A stretch of 64,000 nt of DNA from Aquipseudomonas alcaligenes MRY13-0052 (GCA_000474255.1 BATO01000001.1:233773-297772); one strand, 5' to 3'. Counted from the first letter of the stretch, positions 8,023 to 16,750 are shown. Made by a program: numbers and translations. The notes: generated by a model from the sequence alone, not told the origin.

Positions 8023-9858
8023 CTAACCCTGGGACGTCTTTATATCCACAGGCCCGGAGGCTCCGGCGTCCTCCTCGATCAATGCCACCAGGCTCCAGCC
8101 GGCATCCGGTTCAAGAGGCGCTTCCGTACTCGCCAGGTGCACCCAGCCGCGAGGGTCGCGGGCCAGCAGCAGGATGGCGCGTTCGCCATGCAACGCCTGG
8201 TACGCCGCCCAATCGAAAGTGGCGGTGAGGGTGGTGGTGCGCACCTCCGCCCCCCGGGCGAGCTTGCTGGCGAACTGTGGATAACTGAGCGCCGGGCGGC
8301 CCAGGGGCCGCCCACGCACCTGGTCGCTGGCGCGGTGCTTGTCGGTGCGCCGGCTTTCCGCACCGCTGGGCAGGGTGAAGCGGCGCAGCGCCGGGAAGTC
8401 GTGGCGGAAGCGCATGCAGGCCAGGGCGTTCATTTCGCTGGAAGGGGAGAGCGCCAGCAGGTGGCCCAGCCCCACCAGGTCGAGGTGCGCATCGGCGTGC
8501 TGCGAGGTGGGGTTGCCGAAGTAGGTGGGCAGGTTGTCCATCCGCGCGGCGCGGATGTTCTCCCAGCTCGAATCGGTGAGCAGCACGCGGCTGCCCAGCT
8601 GCTGCAGGGCCTTGCCGATCTCCCGCGCCACCGGGTTGGCACCGATGATCAGGAAGCCCGCCGGGGCCGGCTCGGCCACCTTCAGCAGGCGCGCCAGCGG
8701 GCGCGCGGTGGCGCTCTGCAGCACCACGGTGCCGATGATCACCAGGAAGGTCAGCGGCACCAGCAGGTGCGCCTGGTCATTGCCATGCTGCTGCAGGCGC
8801 AGGGCGAAGATCGCCGATACCGCTGCGGCGACTATTCCCCGTGGTGCGATCCAGGCCAGCAGCGCGCGCTCGCGCCAGCCCAGCGGCGAGCCGAGGGTGC
8901 AGAGACCGACATTCAATGGCCGGGCGATGAACTGGATCACCGCCAGCAGCGCCAGCGTCGCCGGCCCCAGGGCGATCAGCGCGGCCAGGTCGAGGCGCGC
9001 CGCGAGCAGGATGAACAGCCCGGAAATCAGCAGCACGCTGAGGTTTTCCTTGAAGTGCAGGATCGGCTTGATATCCACCCCGCGCATATTGGCCAGGCCC
9101 ATGCCCATCACAGTCACCGCCAGCAGGCCGGATTCGTGCACCAGCAGGTTGGCGCCGATGAACACCCCCAGCACCGCCGCCAGGGCCGCCAGGTTGTGCA
9201 GGTACTCGGGGAGCCAATGGCGGCGCAGCACCGTGCCGAAGGCCCAGCCGCCGAAGGCGCCGAGCAGGCAGCCGCAGGCGATCACACTGGCGAAGGTCGC
9301 CAGGCTCTGGCTCCAGCCGCCCTGGTCGCGGCTGACGATGAAGCTGAACACCACCACGGCCAGCAGCGCGCCGATGGGGTCGATGACGATGCCTTCCCAG
9401 CGCAGGATGTTGGCGATGGAGCTGCGCGGGCGCACCACGCGGAGCATCGGCACGATCACCGTGGGGCCGGTGACCAGGGTCAGCGAGCCGAACAGCAGCG
9501 CCAGGTCCCAGGCGAAACCCAGCAGCAGGTGCGTTGCCAGCGCGATCACCGCCCAGGTCACCAGCGCGCCCAGGGTCACCATGCGGCGCACCACGGTGCC
9601 GATTTCCTTCCACTCGGAAAGGTGCAGCGTCAGGCTGCCTTCGAAGAGGATCAGCGCCACCGCCAGGGAGGTGAGGGGGAACAGCAGCGGGCCGAACAGC
9701 GCCTGCGGGTCCAGCACCCCCAGCACCGGCCCGGCGAGAATGCCCGAGAGCAGCAGGAAGAGAATGGCTGGCAGGCGCAGGCGCCAGGCCAGCCATTGGC
9801 TGCCGAGGGCGGCCAGGCCGATGCCGCCGAGGGCGAGGAGGATTGCGGTTTCGTCCAT
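8023..9858 (-). CDS. CPA1-family cation/proton antiporter with C-terminal regulatory domain
   Basis: A 611-residue inner-membrane antiporter expected to exchange Na+ or K+ for H+. About 12 hydrophobic segments fill residues 1-400. They include the family stretch LFEGSLTLHLSEWKEIG, the ion-binding region GPTVIVPMLRVVRPRS followed by RWEGIVIDPIGALLAVVVF, and WIAPRGIVAAAVSAIFALRL. A Rossmann-like TrkA-N domain follows (GFLIIGANPVAREIGKAL), and the last part may be a TrkA-C-like region. The ATG at 9858 has a strong AAGGAG and gives MDETAILLALGG; an upstream in-frame start at 9936 would overlap xerD. The gene is divergent from xerD by 76 bases. Ion specificity is not visible. Confidence 0.9.
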   Translation of the reverse strand: MDETAILLALGGIGLAALGSQWLAWRLRLPAILFLLLSGILAGPVLGVLDPQALFGPLLFPLTSLAVALILFEGSLTLHLSEWKEIGTVVRRMVTLGALVTWAVIALATHLLLGFAWDLALLFGSLTLVTGPTVIVPMLRVVRPRSSIANILRWEGIVIDPIGALLAVVVFSFIVSRDQGGWSQSLATFASVIACGCLLGAFGGWAFGTVLRRHWLPEYLHNLAALAAVLGVFIGANLLVHESGLLAVTVMGMGLANMRGVDIKPILHFKENLSVLLISGLFILLAARLDLAALIALGPATLALLAVIQFIARPLNVGLCTLGSPLGWRERALLAWIAPRGIVAAAVSAIFALRLQQHGNDQAHLLVPLTFLVIIGTVVLQSATARPLARLLKVAEPAPAGFLIIGANPVAREIGKALQQLGSRVLLTDSSWENIRAARMDNLPTYFGNPTSQHADAHLDLVGLGHLLALSPSSEMNALACMRFRHDFPALRRFTLPSGAESRRTDKHRASDQVRGRPLGRPALSYPQFASKLARGAEVRTTTLTATFDWAAYQALHGERAILLLARDPRGWVHLASTEAPLEPDAGWSLVALIEEDAGASGPVDIKTSQG

Positions 9859-9934
9859 CAGGACTCCTTGTCGCTGGTGAAGGTCGGGGCGCTTGTGGAA
9901 GACTAGACGCCGTTCATCCCGCCAGCGTTCCGTC

Positions 9935-10831
9935 ATGCCTGCCCTCGACCACCCCCTGATCGACCGTTACCTCGACGCCCTGTGGCTGGAGAAGGGGCTT
10001 TCGCCCCACACCCGCTCCGCCTACCGCAGCGACCTGGCGCATTTCAACGCCTGGGCGGTGGAGCGCGGCGCGAGCCTGCAGCACGCCGGCCGCGACCTGA
10101 TCCTCGACCACCTCGCCTGGCGCCTGGAGCAGGGCTACAAGGCCCGCTCCACCGCGCGCTTCCTCTCCGGGGCGCGGGGCTTCTACCGCTTCCTGCTGGG
10201 CGAGGGGCTGATCATCGAAGACCCCACCCTGCAGGTGGACCTGCCGCTGCTCGGGCGCCCGCTGCCCAAGTCGCTGTCCGAGGCGGACGTCGAAGCCCTG
10301 CTCGACGCCCCCGAACTGGACGACCCCATCGGCCTGCGTGACCGCGCCATGCTCGAAGTGCTCTACGCCTGCGGCCTGCGGGTCAGCGAGCTGGTGGGCC
10401 TGACCCTGGAACAGGTCAACCTGCGCCAGGGCGTGGTCAAGGTCTTCGGCAAGGGCAGCAAGGAGCGCCTGGTGCCGCTGGGCGAAGAAGCCATCGCCTG
10501 GATCGAGCGCTACGTCCGCGAGTCGCGGCCCTTCCTGCTCGACGGCAAGCCCAGCGACGTGCTTTTCCCCAGCCAGCGCGGCGAACAGATGACCCGGCAG
10601 ACCTTCTGGTACCGCATCAAGCACCAGGCCAAGGTCGCCGGCATCGTCAAGTCGCTGTCGCCCCACACCCTGCGCCACGCCTTCGCCACCCACCTGCTCA
10701 ACCACGGCGCCGACCTGCGGGTGGTGCAGATGCTGCTGGGGCATGCCGACCTCTCCACCACGCAGATCTACACCCACATCGCCCAGGCCCGCCTCAAGGA
10801 CCTGCACGCCCGCCACCACCCGCGCGGCTGA
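9935..10831 (+). CDS. xerD: Site-specific tyrosine recombinase XerD
   Basis: A 298-residue recombinase that acts with XerC at dif, under FtsK control, to resolve chromosome dimers. The N-terminal SAM-like core-binding domain covers about 1-95 (LWLEKGLSPHTRSAYRSDL). The catalytic domain carries all expected residues: Arg in ACGLRVSELVGL, Lys in GKGSKERLVPLG, His and Arg in LSPHTLRHAFATHLL, His in LLGHADLSTTQIYTH and the nucleophile Tyr in the last motif. I chose the ATG at 9935 (MPALDHPLIDRYLDALW) because it matches the known XerD start. dsbC follows on the same strand, the usual xerD-dsbC pairing. Confidence 0.97.
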   Translation: MPALDHPLIDRYLDALWLEKGLSPHTRSAYRSDLAHFNAWAVERGASLQHAGRDLILDHLAWRLEQGYKARSTARFLSGARGFYRFLLGEGLIIEDPTLQVDLPLLGRPLPKSLSEADVEALLDAPELDDPIGLRDRAMLEVLYACGLRVSELVGLTLEQVNLRQGVVKVFGKGSKERLVPLGEEAIAWIERYVRESRPFLLDGKPSDVLFPSQRGEQMTRQTFWYRIKHQAKVAGIVKSLSPHTLRHAFATHLLNHGADLRVVQMLLGHADLSTTQIYTHIAQARLKDLHARHHPRG

Positions 10832-10973
10832 GCCGTAAAAAGGCCATCGCCCGCGCCCTGCATGCACCGGATATCCCCGCCGCACCTCCGTTCGGCTCCA
10901 TGGCGCGGTGCTTCGGGGCTTCTGTGATAATCTTCGGCATCCGCCCGAATGTCCCCGCTCCACAGGAGTAACC

Positions 10974-11702
10974 ATGCGTGTGACCCGTCTTTTCGCAGCC
11001 ATGGCCCTTGGCCTGGTCAGCACCTTCAGCCTTGCCGACGATCCGGACCAGGCCATCCGCAAGACCCTCAGCGGCCTTGAACTGGGCCTGCCCATCGAGT
11101 CCATCGGCGAAAGCCCCATGAGCGGCATCTACCAGGTGCAGCTCAAGGGCGGTCGCATGCTCTACACCAGCGCCGACGGCCAGTACCTGATGCAGGGTTA
11201 CCTGTACCACGTGAAGGACGGCAAGCCGGTGAACCTCACCGAGCAGTCCGAGAGCCGCTCCATCGCCAAGGAGATCAACGCCATCCCCGAAAGCGAGATG
11301 GTGGTCTTCGCACCCAAGGAGCCGGCCAAGGCGCACATCACCGTGTTCACCGACACCGATTGCGGCTACTGCCAGAAACTGCACAGCGAAGTGCCCGAGC
11401 TCAACCGTCGCGGCATCGAAGTGCGCTACGTCGCCTTCCCGCGCCAGGGCCTCGGCAGCCACGGCTACAACAGCCTGGTCAGCGTCTGGTGCAGCAAGGA
11501 CCGCCAGGCGGCGATGAACAAGGCCAAGTCCCGCGAAGAGCTCCCCTCGGCCACCTGCGATAACCCGGTGGCCAAGCAGTTCGAGCTGGGCCAGCTGATC
11601 GGCGTCAACGGCACGCCGGCCATCGTCCTCGGCAACGGCCAGATGATCCCGGGCTACCAACCGGCCCCGCAACTGGCCAAGATCGCCCTGGAAGCCAAGT
11701 AA
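10974..11702 (+). CDS. dsbC: Periplasmic thiol:disulfide interchange protein DsbC
   Basis: A 242-residue disulfide isomerase that reshuffles incorrect disulfides in the periplasm and is kept reduced by DsbD. It has a Sec signal peptide (about 1-21, MRVTRLFAAMALGLVSTFSLA), an N-terminal dimerisation domain and a thioredoxin-fold domain with the active site DTDCGYCQKLH. The cis-Pro loop is GVNGTPAIVLGNGQ. A second Cys pair (SVWCSKD and SATCDNP) is the usual structural disulfide. ACAGGAGTA precedes the ATG. In many gamma-proteobacteria xerD, dsbC and hom are neighbours, as here. Confidence 0.97.
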   Translation: MRVTRLFAAMALGLVSTFSLADDPDQAIRKTLSGLELGLPIESIGESPMSGIYQVQLKGGRMLYTSADGQYLMQGYLYHVKDGKPVNLTEQSESRSIAKEINAIPESEMVVFAPKEPAKAHITVFTDTDCGYCQKLHSEVPELNRRGIEVRYVAFPRQGLGSHGYNSLVSVWCSKDRQAAMNKAKSREELPSATCDNPVAKQFELGQLIGVNGTPAIVLGNGQMIPGYQPAPQLAKIALEAK

Positions 11703-11741
11703 CACGGGCTCTGCGCACAGCGCATCGATTGACCAAAAATC

Positions 11742-11798
11742 AGCCGCTTCGTAAAGTGCGGCTCTTTTCCACGGCCGGGACCATGCCCGGCCGTTTTT
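11742..11798 (+). terminator. Two tandem hairpins with T runs between dsbC and hom
   Basis: The first stem is AGCCGC (11742-11747) with GCGGCT (11758-11763) followed by CTTTT. The second is CGGCCGGG (11772-11779) with CCCGGCCG (11786-11793) followed by TTTTT. The second is a good intrinsic terminator. They end dsbC transcription, and since hom starts only 25 bases later, the promoter for hom must overlap this region or hom depends on read-through. Confidence 0.75.
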
Positions 11799-11822
11799 CG
11801 CAGTGAAGATGGGGAGTTCAGC

Positions 11823-13127
11823 GTGAAGCCGGTAAAAGTAGGCATCTGTGGCCTGGGGACCGTCGGTGGCGGCACCTTCAACGTACTCAAACGCAACGCC
11901 GAGGAGATTGCCCGCCGTGCCGGGCGTGGAATCGAAGTTGCCCAGATCGCTGCTCGTCGCCCCAATCCGAAGTGTGAAACCGGTACCACCCCCATTACCG
12001 CCGACATCTTCGCCCTGGCCGACAACCCGGAAATCGACATCGTCATCGAGCTGATCGGGGGCTACACCCTGGCCCGCGACCTGGTGCTCAAGGCCATCGA
12101 GAACGGCAAGCACGTGGTCACCGCCAACAAGGCGCTGATCGCCGTGCACGGCAACGAAATCTTCGCCAAGGCCCGCGAGAAGGGCGTCATCGTCGCCTTC
12201 GAAGCTGCCGTCGCCGGTGGCATCCCGGTGATCAAGGCGATCCGTGAAGGCCTGTCCGCCAACCGCATCAACTGGCTGGCCGGCATCATCAACGGCACCG
12301 GCAACTTCATCCTCACCGAGATGCGCGAAAAAGGCCGTGCCTTCGATGACGTGCTCAAGGAAGCGCAAGCCCTGGGCTACGCCGAAGCCGACCCGACCTT
12401 CGACGTCGAAGGCATCGATGCCGCGCACAAGCTGACCATCCTCGCTTCCATCGCCTTCGGCATCCCGCTGCAGTTCGACAAGGCCTACACCGAAGGCATC
12501 TCGAAACTCACCAGCGCCGACGTCAACTACGCCGAGGCCCTGGGCTACCGCATCAAGCACCTGGGCGTGGCCCGCCGTACCGACAAGGGCATCGAGCTGC
12601 GCGTGCACCCGACCCTGATCCCGGCCGACCGCCTCATCGCCAACGTCAACGGCGTGATGAACGCCGTGATGGTCAATGGCGACGCCGCCGGCAGCACCCT
12701 CTACTACGGCCCCGGCGCCGGCATGGAGCCCACCGCTTCCGCCGTGGTCGCCGACGTGGTGGACGTGGTCCGCGCGCTGACCGCCGACCCGGAGAACCAC
12801 GTACCGCACCTGGCCTTCCAGCCGGATTCGCTGTCCGACCACCCGATCCTCCCGATCGACGCCTGCGAGAGCGCGTACTACCTGCGCATCCAGGCCAAGG
12901 ACCACCCGGGCGTACTGGCCCAGGTGGCCACCATCCTGTCCGAGCGCGGCATCAACATCGAATCCATCATGCAGAAGGAAGTCGAAGAGCAGGACGGACT
13001 GGTGCCGATGATCCTGGTTACCCACCGGGTCGTCGAAGCGCGCGTTAACGACGCCATCGCCGCACTGGAAGCCCTCGACGACGTGGTCGGCAGCGTAGTC
13101 CGCATCCGCGTCGAACAGCTCAATTAA
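11823..13127 (+). CDS. hom: Homoserine dehydrogenase
   Basis: A 434-residue NAD(P)-dependent enzyme converting aspartate semialdehyde to homoserine, the branch point to threonine and methionine. It has an N-terminal Rossmann motif (VGICGLGTVGGGTFNVL), the catalytic domain with VTANKALIAVHG, AAVAGGIPVIKAIREGL, NGTGNFILTEM and the segment AEADPTFDVEGIDAAHKL, and a C-terminal ACT domain from about residue 350 (YYLRIQAKDHPGVLAQVATIL), the site of threonine feedback. The start codon is GTG with GGGGAGTT upstream. It is the monofunctional type, not fused to aspartokinase, and is followed by thrC. Confidence 0.97.
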   Translation: MKPVKVGICGLGTVGGGTFNVLKRNAEEIARRAGRGIEVAQIAARRPNPKCETGTTPITADIFALADNPEIDIVIELIGGYTLARDLVLKAIENGKHVVTANKALIAVHGNEIFAKAREKGVIVAFEAAVAGGIPVIKAIREGLSANRINWLAGIINGTGNFILTEMREKGRAFDDVLKEAQALGYAEADPTFDVEGIDAAHKLTILASIAFGIPLQFDKAYTEGISKLTSADVNYAEALGYRIKHLGVARRTDKGIELRVHPTLIPADRLIANVNGVMNAVMVNGDAAGSTLYYGPGAGMEPTASAVVADVVDVVRALTADPENHVPHLAFQPDSLSDHPILPIDACESAYYLRIQAKDHPGVLAQVATILSERGINIESIMQKEVEEQDGLVPMILVTHRVVEARVNDAIAALEALDDVVGSVVRIRVEQLN

Positions 13128-13140
13128 TCAGGAGCCGGAA

Positions 13141-13199
13141 GCTGGAAGCCGAAAGCCGGAAGCCGCACTGCTTCAAGCTTCAAGCTTCAAGCTTCAAGC
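13141..13199 (+). repeat. Short tandem repeats in the hom-thrC spacer
   Basis: The 93-base gap between hom and thrC contains four exact 7-base copies of TTCAAGC (13172-13199). They are preceded by imperfect GGAAGCC/GAAAGCC units (13145-13163). The two blocks are partly complementary (GGAAGC-type against GCTTCA-type), so an imperfect hairpin in the mRNA is possible. Confidence 0.8.
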
Positions 13200-13220
13200 T
13201 CGAACCGAAGGTTTGAAGAA

Positions 13221-14630
13221 ATGCGCTATATCAGTACCCGCGGCCAGGCCCCGGCCCTGAACTTCGAAGACGTGCTGCTGGCTGGCCTGGCCAGCGACGG
13301 CGGCCTCTACGTATCGGAAAACCTGCCGCGCTTCACCCAGGAAGAGATCGCCTCCTGGGCCGGCCTGCCGTACCACGAGCTGGCCTTCCGCGTGATGCGC
13401 CCGTTCGTTGCCGGCAGCATCGCCGATGCCGATTTCAAGAAGATCCTCGAAGAGACCTACGGTGTCTTCGCCCACAACGCCGTGGCGCCGCTGCGCCAGC
13501 TGAACGGCAACGAGTGGGTGCTGGAGCTGTTCCACGGCCCGACCCTGGCCTTCAAGGATTTCGCCCTGCAGCTGCTGGGCCGCCTGCTCGATCACGTGCT
13601 GTCCAAGCGCGGCGAGCGCGTGGTGATCATGGGCGCCACCTCCGGTGACACCGGTTCGGCCGCCATCGAAGGCTGCAAGGCCTGCGAGCACGTCGACATC
13701 TTCATCATGCACCCGCACAACCGTGTGTCCGAGGTGCAGCGCCGGCAGATGACCACCATCCTCGGCGAGAACATCCACAACATCGCCGTGGAAGGCAACT
13801 TCGACGACTGCCAGGAGATGGTCAAGGCCAGCTTCGCCGACCAGGGCTTCCTCAAGGGAACCCGCCTGGTCGCGGTCAACTCGATCAACTGGGCGCGGAT
13901 CATGGCCCAGATCGTCTACTACTTCCACGCCGCCCTGCAGCTCGGTGGCCCGGCCCGTTCCGTGGCCTTCTCGGTGCCCACCGGCAACTTCGGCGACATC
14001 TTCGCCGGCTACCTGGCGCGCAACATGGGCCTGCCGATCAGCCAACTGATCGTCGCCACCAACCGCAACGACATCCTGCACCGCTTCATGAGCGGCAACC
14101 GCTACGTCAAGGACACCCTGCACCCGACCCTGTCGCCGTCCATGGACATCATGGTCTCGTCCAACTTCGAGCGCCTGCTGTTCGACCTGCACGGCCGCAA
14201 CGGCGCCGCCATCGCCGGGCTGATGGACACCTTCAAGCAGGGCGGCGGCTTCAGCGTCGAGGACGACCGCTGGACCGAAGCGCGCAAGCTGTTCGACTCC
14301 CTGGCCGTCAACGACGAGCAGACCTGCGAGACCATCACCGAGGTCTACAAGGAATGCGGCGAGCTGCTGGACCCGCACACCGCCATCGGCGTACGCGCCG
14401 CCCGCGAGTGCCGTCGCAGCCTGTCCATTCCCATGGTCACCCTCGGCACCGCGCACCCGGTCAAGTTCCCGGAAGCGGTGGAGAAGGCCGGTATCGACGC
14501 GGTCCCGGCGCTGCCGCCGCACCTCGCCGACCTGTTCCAGCGTGAAGAACGCTGCACCGTCCTGGCCAACGACCTGAAGACCATCCAGGCCTTCGTCGCC
14601 GCCCACGGCAACCGCGGCAAGCCGCTCTGA
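13221..14630 (+). CDS. thrC: Threonine synthase
   Basis: A 469-residue PLP enzyme that converts O-phosphohomoserine to threonine, the last step of the pathway begun by hom. It opens with MRYISTRGQAPALNFEDVLLAGLASDGGLYVSE-type sequence characteristic of bacterial ThrC. The PLP lysine lies in HGPTLAFKDFALQLLGRL, the phosphate-binding region in MGATSGDTGSAAIEG, and SVPTGNFGDIFAGYLARNMG is conserved. The ATG at 13221 is preceded by GAAGGTTTGAAG. It probably forms an operon with hom, though the repeat-containing spacer may attenuate expression. Confidence 0.97.
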   Translation: MRYISTRGQAPALNFEDVLLAGLASDGGLYVSENLPRFTQEEIASWAGLPYHELAFRVMRPFVAGSIADADFKKILEETYGVFAHNAVAPLRQLNGNEWVLELFHGPTLAFKDFALQLLGRLLDHVLSKRGERVVIMGATSGDTGSAAIEGCKACEHVDIFIMHPHNRVSEVQRRQMTTILGENIHNIAVEGNFDDCQEMVKASFADQGFLKGTRLVAVNSINWARIMAQIVYYFHAALQLGGPARSVAFSVPTGNFGDIFAGYLARNMGLPISQLIVATNRNDILHRFMSGNRYVKDTLHPTLSPSMDIMVSSNFERLLFDLHGRNGAAIAGLMDTFKQGGGFSVEDDRWTEARKLFDSLAVNDEQTCETITEVYKECGELLDPHTAIGVRAARECRRSLSIPMVTLGTAHPVKFPEAVEKAGIDAVPALPPHLADLFQREERCTVLANDLKTIQAFVAAHGNRGKPL

Positions 14631-14644
14631 GCTGAACGGCAATG

Positions 14645-14679
14645 AAAAGCCCCTGGCGAGTGGTCGCCAGGGGCTTTTT
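14645..14679 (+). terminator. Rho-independent terminator after thrC
   Basis: A perfect 12-bp stem, AGCCCCTGGCGA (14648-14659) with TCGCCAGGGGCT (14664-14675), has a 4-base loop and a TTTTT tail. It starts 15 bases after the thrC stop. The A run before the stem could make it act for the opposing gene at 14697 as well. Confidence 0.92.
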
Positions 14680-14696
14680 CGTTTCTGCTGCGCGGG

Positions 14697-14999
14697 TCAG
14701 TCCACCTTGTCTTTTCCCAGGCCGTCCCGCTCCGTCAGGGGCAGTGCCTCGTGGGGCGAAGGCCCCAGCTCCGATGTATCTACCTGGACAGGCACGAAGC
14801 CCTCACCGGTCTTGTAGCCCTTGTAGAGGTTGTAACCGGCGTCGAAGTCGATCCACGTGTGCGGCGCCGGGGGTGTCAGTACGCACCAGGCCGGGTTGTG
14901 GGTACTGCCCGGTTTCTGGAATGTGACGATTTTGTATTCCTGCTTTTCAAGGAGCTGGAGCTCGCTGGCATCGATGCCGAAATTGATTTTGTATTCCAT
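14697..14999 (-). CDS. Small unknown protein, distant short relative of the three upstream paralogues
   Basis: A 100-residue cytoplasmic protein with no signal peptide. GGAGAAGGGAC just upstream of the ATG supports translation. I do not recognise the family. Its first 45 residues (KINFGIDASEL, then IVTFQKPGSTHNPAWCVLTP) line up by eye with the start of the three tandem genes at 15125-17374 (VNFAVDDMEG, VLVFLKPQNPQRDYRIHAWQVLTG). It could be a truncated or single-domain version. It is the last minus-strand gene of the group and ends next to the thrC terminator. Confidence 0.7.
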   Translation of the reverse strand: MEYKINFGIDASELQLLEKQEYKIVTFQKPGSTHNPAWCVLTPPAPHTWIDFDAGYNLYKGYKTGEGFVPVQVDTSELGPSPHEALPLTERDGLGKDKVD

Positions 15000-15124
15000 G
15001 TCCCTTCTCCATCGGGTCCGCGAACGGGGCGGGCACTGATCATGGGCCAGTTCTCGGCACGTTGCCGATTGATAGCCGTTCACAGATGCAACCGGGAAGC
15101 CCCGCGATCGCTCGCCAGGTAGCC

Positions 15125-15751
15125 TCAGTTGGCGCTGAAGTCGAAGGTCCACAAACCGCCCGGGCGGCTCAGGTTCACGTCCACCTCGGTGGCGGTGATG
15201 GGCGCCACGTACTGGGTCATGTCCGAGAAGTTCTGCACGATGTAGGTCTGCCCCGCCAGCGGTGGGGAGGCCACCATGAAGTAGAAGTGGCCCGGCATCA
15301 TCTCGAAGCTCACCGTCATGTTCAGGTCCACCTTGGGCATGCTCACCACCGGGTGGCCGCCGACATACCAGTTGCACGTGAACTGGATGAAGGGGTTGGT
15401 CTGGTTGATCACGCCGCACTGCTGCGGGGTGAGCTTTTCCTGCGCCAGCGATGTGGGGGCCGGTTGCAGGCGCGGAGACAGCCCTGCCGGGCTGACCGCC
15501 TGCAGCAGTTGGCCGGGCTGGACGGCCACGCGTGCGGAGATGATCTGTTCATCCGGGGCATTGCCCGTGCTGGAGAGATCGGTCTCGATCCGGTCCTCGT
15601 AGCTGAACCGCTCCGTAGCCCCCGCCGAACCAGTCAGTACCCGCCAGGCATGGATGTCGTAGTCGCGCTGCGGATTCTGCGGCTTGAGGAAGACCAGAAC
15701 GGTTTTCCCCTCCATGTCCTCCACATCGAAATGCACGTTGAAAACCATCAT
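15125..15751 (-). CDS. Unknown protein, tandem paralogue copy 1
   Basis: A 208-residue soluble protein with no signal peptide or membrane helix; the function is unknown to me. It shares most of its residues with the next two genes, especially the first 40 residues (DMEGKTVLVFLKPQNPQRDY, HAW-VLTGSAG), LTPQQCGVINQTNPFIQF, NWYVGGHPVVSMPKVD and the tail YIVQNFSDMTQYVAPITATEV. The start at 15751 is chosen by homology (M-M/T-x-FNV) and by GGAGACAGGG; a longer open frame to 15829 covers the spacer. This copy is the most diverged in the middle and has only a degenerate terminator downstream. Sequence character suggests a beta-sandwich. Confidence 0.82.
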   Translation of the reverse strand: MMVFNVHFDVEDMEGKTVLVFLKPQNPQRDYDIHAWRVLTGSAGATERFSYEDRIETDLSSTGNAPDEQIISARVAVQPGQLLQAVSPAGLSPRLQPAPTSLAQEKLTPQQCGVINQTNPFIQFTCNWYVGGHPVVSMPKVDLNMTVSFEMMPGHFYFMVASPPLAGQTYIVQNFSDMTQYVAPITATEVDVNLSRPGGLWTFDFSAN

Positions 15752-15774
15752 GGGTCCCTGTCTCCTTGGTTCCG

Positions 15775-15880
15775 TCATAGCCCCGGCACCTGCCTGGGCA
15801 GGCGTTGATGATGGATCAGGAGTGGTCACTTTGCCGATTAATTGTGAGCGTCGTAGCCCGGGCTTCAGCCCGGGAGCCCG
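15775..15880. repeat. Duplicated spacer, copy 1
   Basis: The spacer between paralogue copies 1 and 2 closely repeats the spacer between copies 2 and 3 (16585-16685). Shared features are CCCCGGCACCTGCCTGGGCA, AATTGTGAGCGTCGTAGCCC and a GCCCGGGCTTCAGCCCGG palindrome. It shows that the duplication unit is gene plus spacer. Confidence 0.85.
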
Positions 15881-15887
15881 TTCAACG

Positions 15888-15919
15888 AAAAGCCCCGTCG
15901 ATCACTCGCCGGGGCTCTT
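15888..15919 (-). terminator. Terminator of paralogue copy 2
   Basis: Read on the minus strand, GAGCCCCGGCGAGTG...GACGGGGCTTTT forms a hairpin with a T tail just after the stop at 15938. An equivalent hairpin follows copy 3, so each copy carries its own terminator. Confidence 0.8.
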
Positions 15920-15937
15920 GCATACGGGAGGCAAGCT

Positions 15938-16561
15938 TCAGCTTGCGTTGAAGTCGAAATTCCATAGGCCGTTCGGGTGGCTCAGGGTCACGTTCACTTC
16001 GGTGGCGGTGATGGGCGCCACGTACTGGGTCATGTCCGAGAAGTTCTGCACGATATAGGTCTGCCCCACCAAGGGCGGATTGGCCACCATGAAATAAAAG
16101 TTGGGCAGGTACTCGAAGCTCACGGTCATGTTCGTGTCCACATTGGGCATGGTCACCACCGGGCGGTCGTTGACGTACCAGTTGCTGTCGAACTGGATGT
16201 AGGGATTGGTCTGGTTGATCACGCCGCACTGCTGCGGGGTGAGCTTTGCTTCGGCCAACGAGCGGGATGCTGGTTCCAGATACGGCAACATGCTGCTCGA
16301 GCACACGGCCTTCAGCAGGTTACCGGGCTCGATGGCCTTGCGCTCGGAAACGATCAGGCTGCCTGCCTTCCCACCATGGCTGGAAACATCGGTCGCGATC
16401 ACCGCCTCGTATTGGAACGTCTCAGTCGACCCGGCCGAGCCGGTGAGTACCTGCCAGGCGTGGATGCGGTAGTCGCGCTGCGGGTTCTGTGGCTTGAGGA
16501 AGACCAGCACGGTCTTGCCCTCCATATCCGCTACATCGAAATGCACGTTGAAAATGGTCAT
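15938..16561 (-). CDS. Unknown protein, tandem paralogue copy 2
   Basis: A 207-residue soluble protein of the same unknown family as its neighbours. It begins MTIFNVHFDVADMEGKTVL and ends NGLWNFDFNAS. Its stop lies exactly 813 bases from those of copies 1 and 3. The middle part (residues about 65-115, SSHGGKAGSLIVSERKAIEP, then NLLKAVCSSSMLPYLEP) varies most, while the flanks are nearly invariant, as expected for a scaffold with a variable region. It has its own ribosome-binding site (GGAGACAGGG) and terminator. No catalytic motif is evident. Confidence 0.85.
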   Translation of the reverse strand: MTIFNVHFDVADMEGKTVLVFLKPQNPQRDYRIHAWQVLTGSAGSTETFQYEAVIATDVSSHGGKAGSLIVSERKAIEPGNLLKAVCSSSMLPYLEPASRSLAEAKLTPQQCGVINQTNPYIQFDSNWYVNDRPVVTMPNVDTNMTVSFEYLPNFYFMVANPPLVGQTYIVQNFSDMTQYVAPITATEVNVTLSHPNGLWNFDFNAS

Positions 16562-16584
16562 GGTCCCTGTCTCCTTGGTTCCTT

Positions 16585-16685
16585 CGTAGCCCCGGCACCT
16601 GCCTGGGCAGGCGTTGATAATGGAGCAGGAACGGCCACTTTGCCGAGTAATTGTGAGCGTCGTAGCCCGGGCTTCAGCCCGGTAG
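16585..16685. repeat. Duplicated spacer, copy 2
   Basis: Nearly identical to the spacer at 15775-15880, including CCCCGGCACCTGCCTGGGCA and the GCCCGGGCTTCAGCCCGG palindrome. The near identity of this noncoding stretch points to a recent duplication of the gene-plus-spacer unit. Confidence 0.85.
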
Positions 16686-16695
16686 CCCGCTGAAG

Positions 16696-16732
16696 GAAAA
16701 GCCCCCGGCGATCACTCGCCGGGGGCTTTTCA
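16696..16732 (-). terminator. Terminator of paralogue copy 3
   Basis: AAAAGCCCCCGGCGA ... TCGCCGGGGGCTTTT is a near-perfect hairpin immediately downstream (minus strand) of the stop at 16751, ending in a T run in both directions. Confidence 0.88.
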
Positions 16733-16750
16733 TGCAGGGTCGAGCGGGCT

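Noticed and set aside
8000..9906. Long plus-strand open frame opposite the antiporter
   Set aside because: It is a GC-rich antisense shadow (Gln/Arg/His-rich) of a gene with clear membrane helices and motifs.
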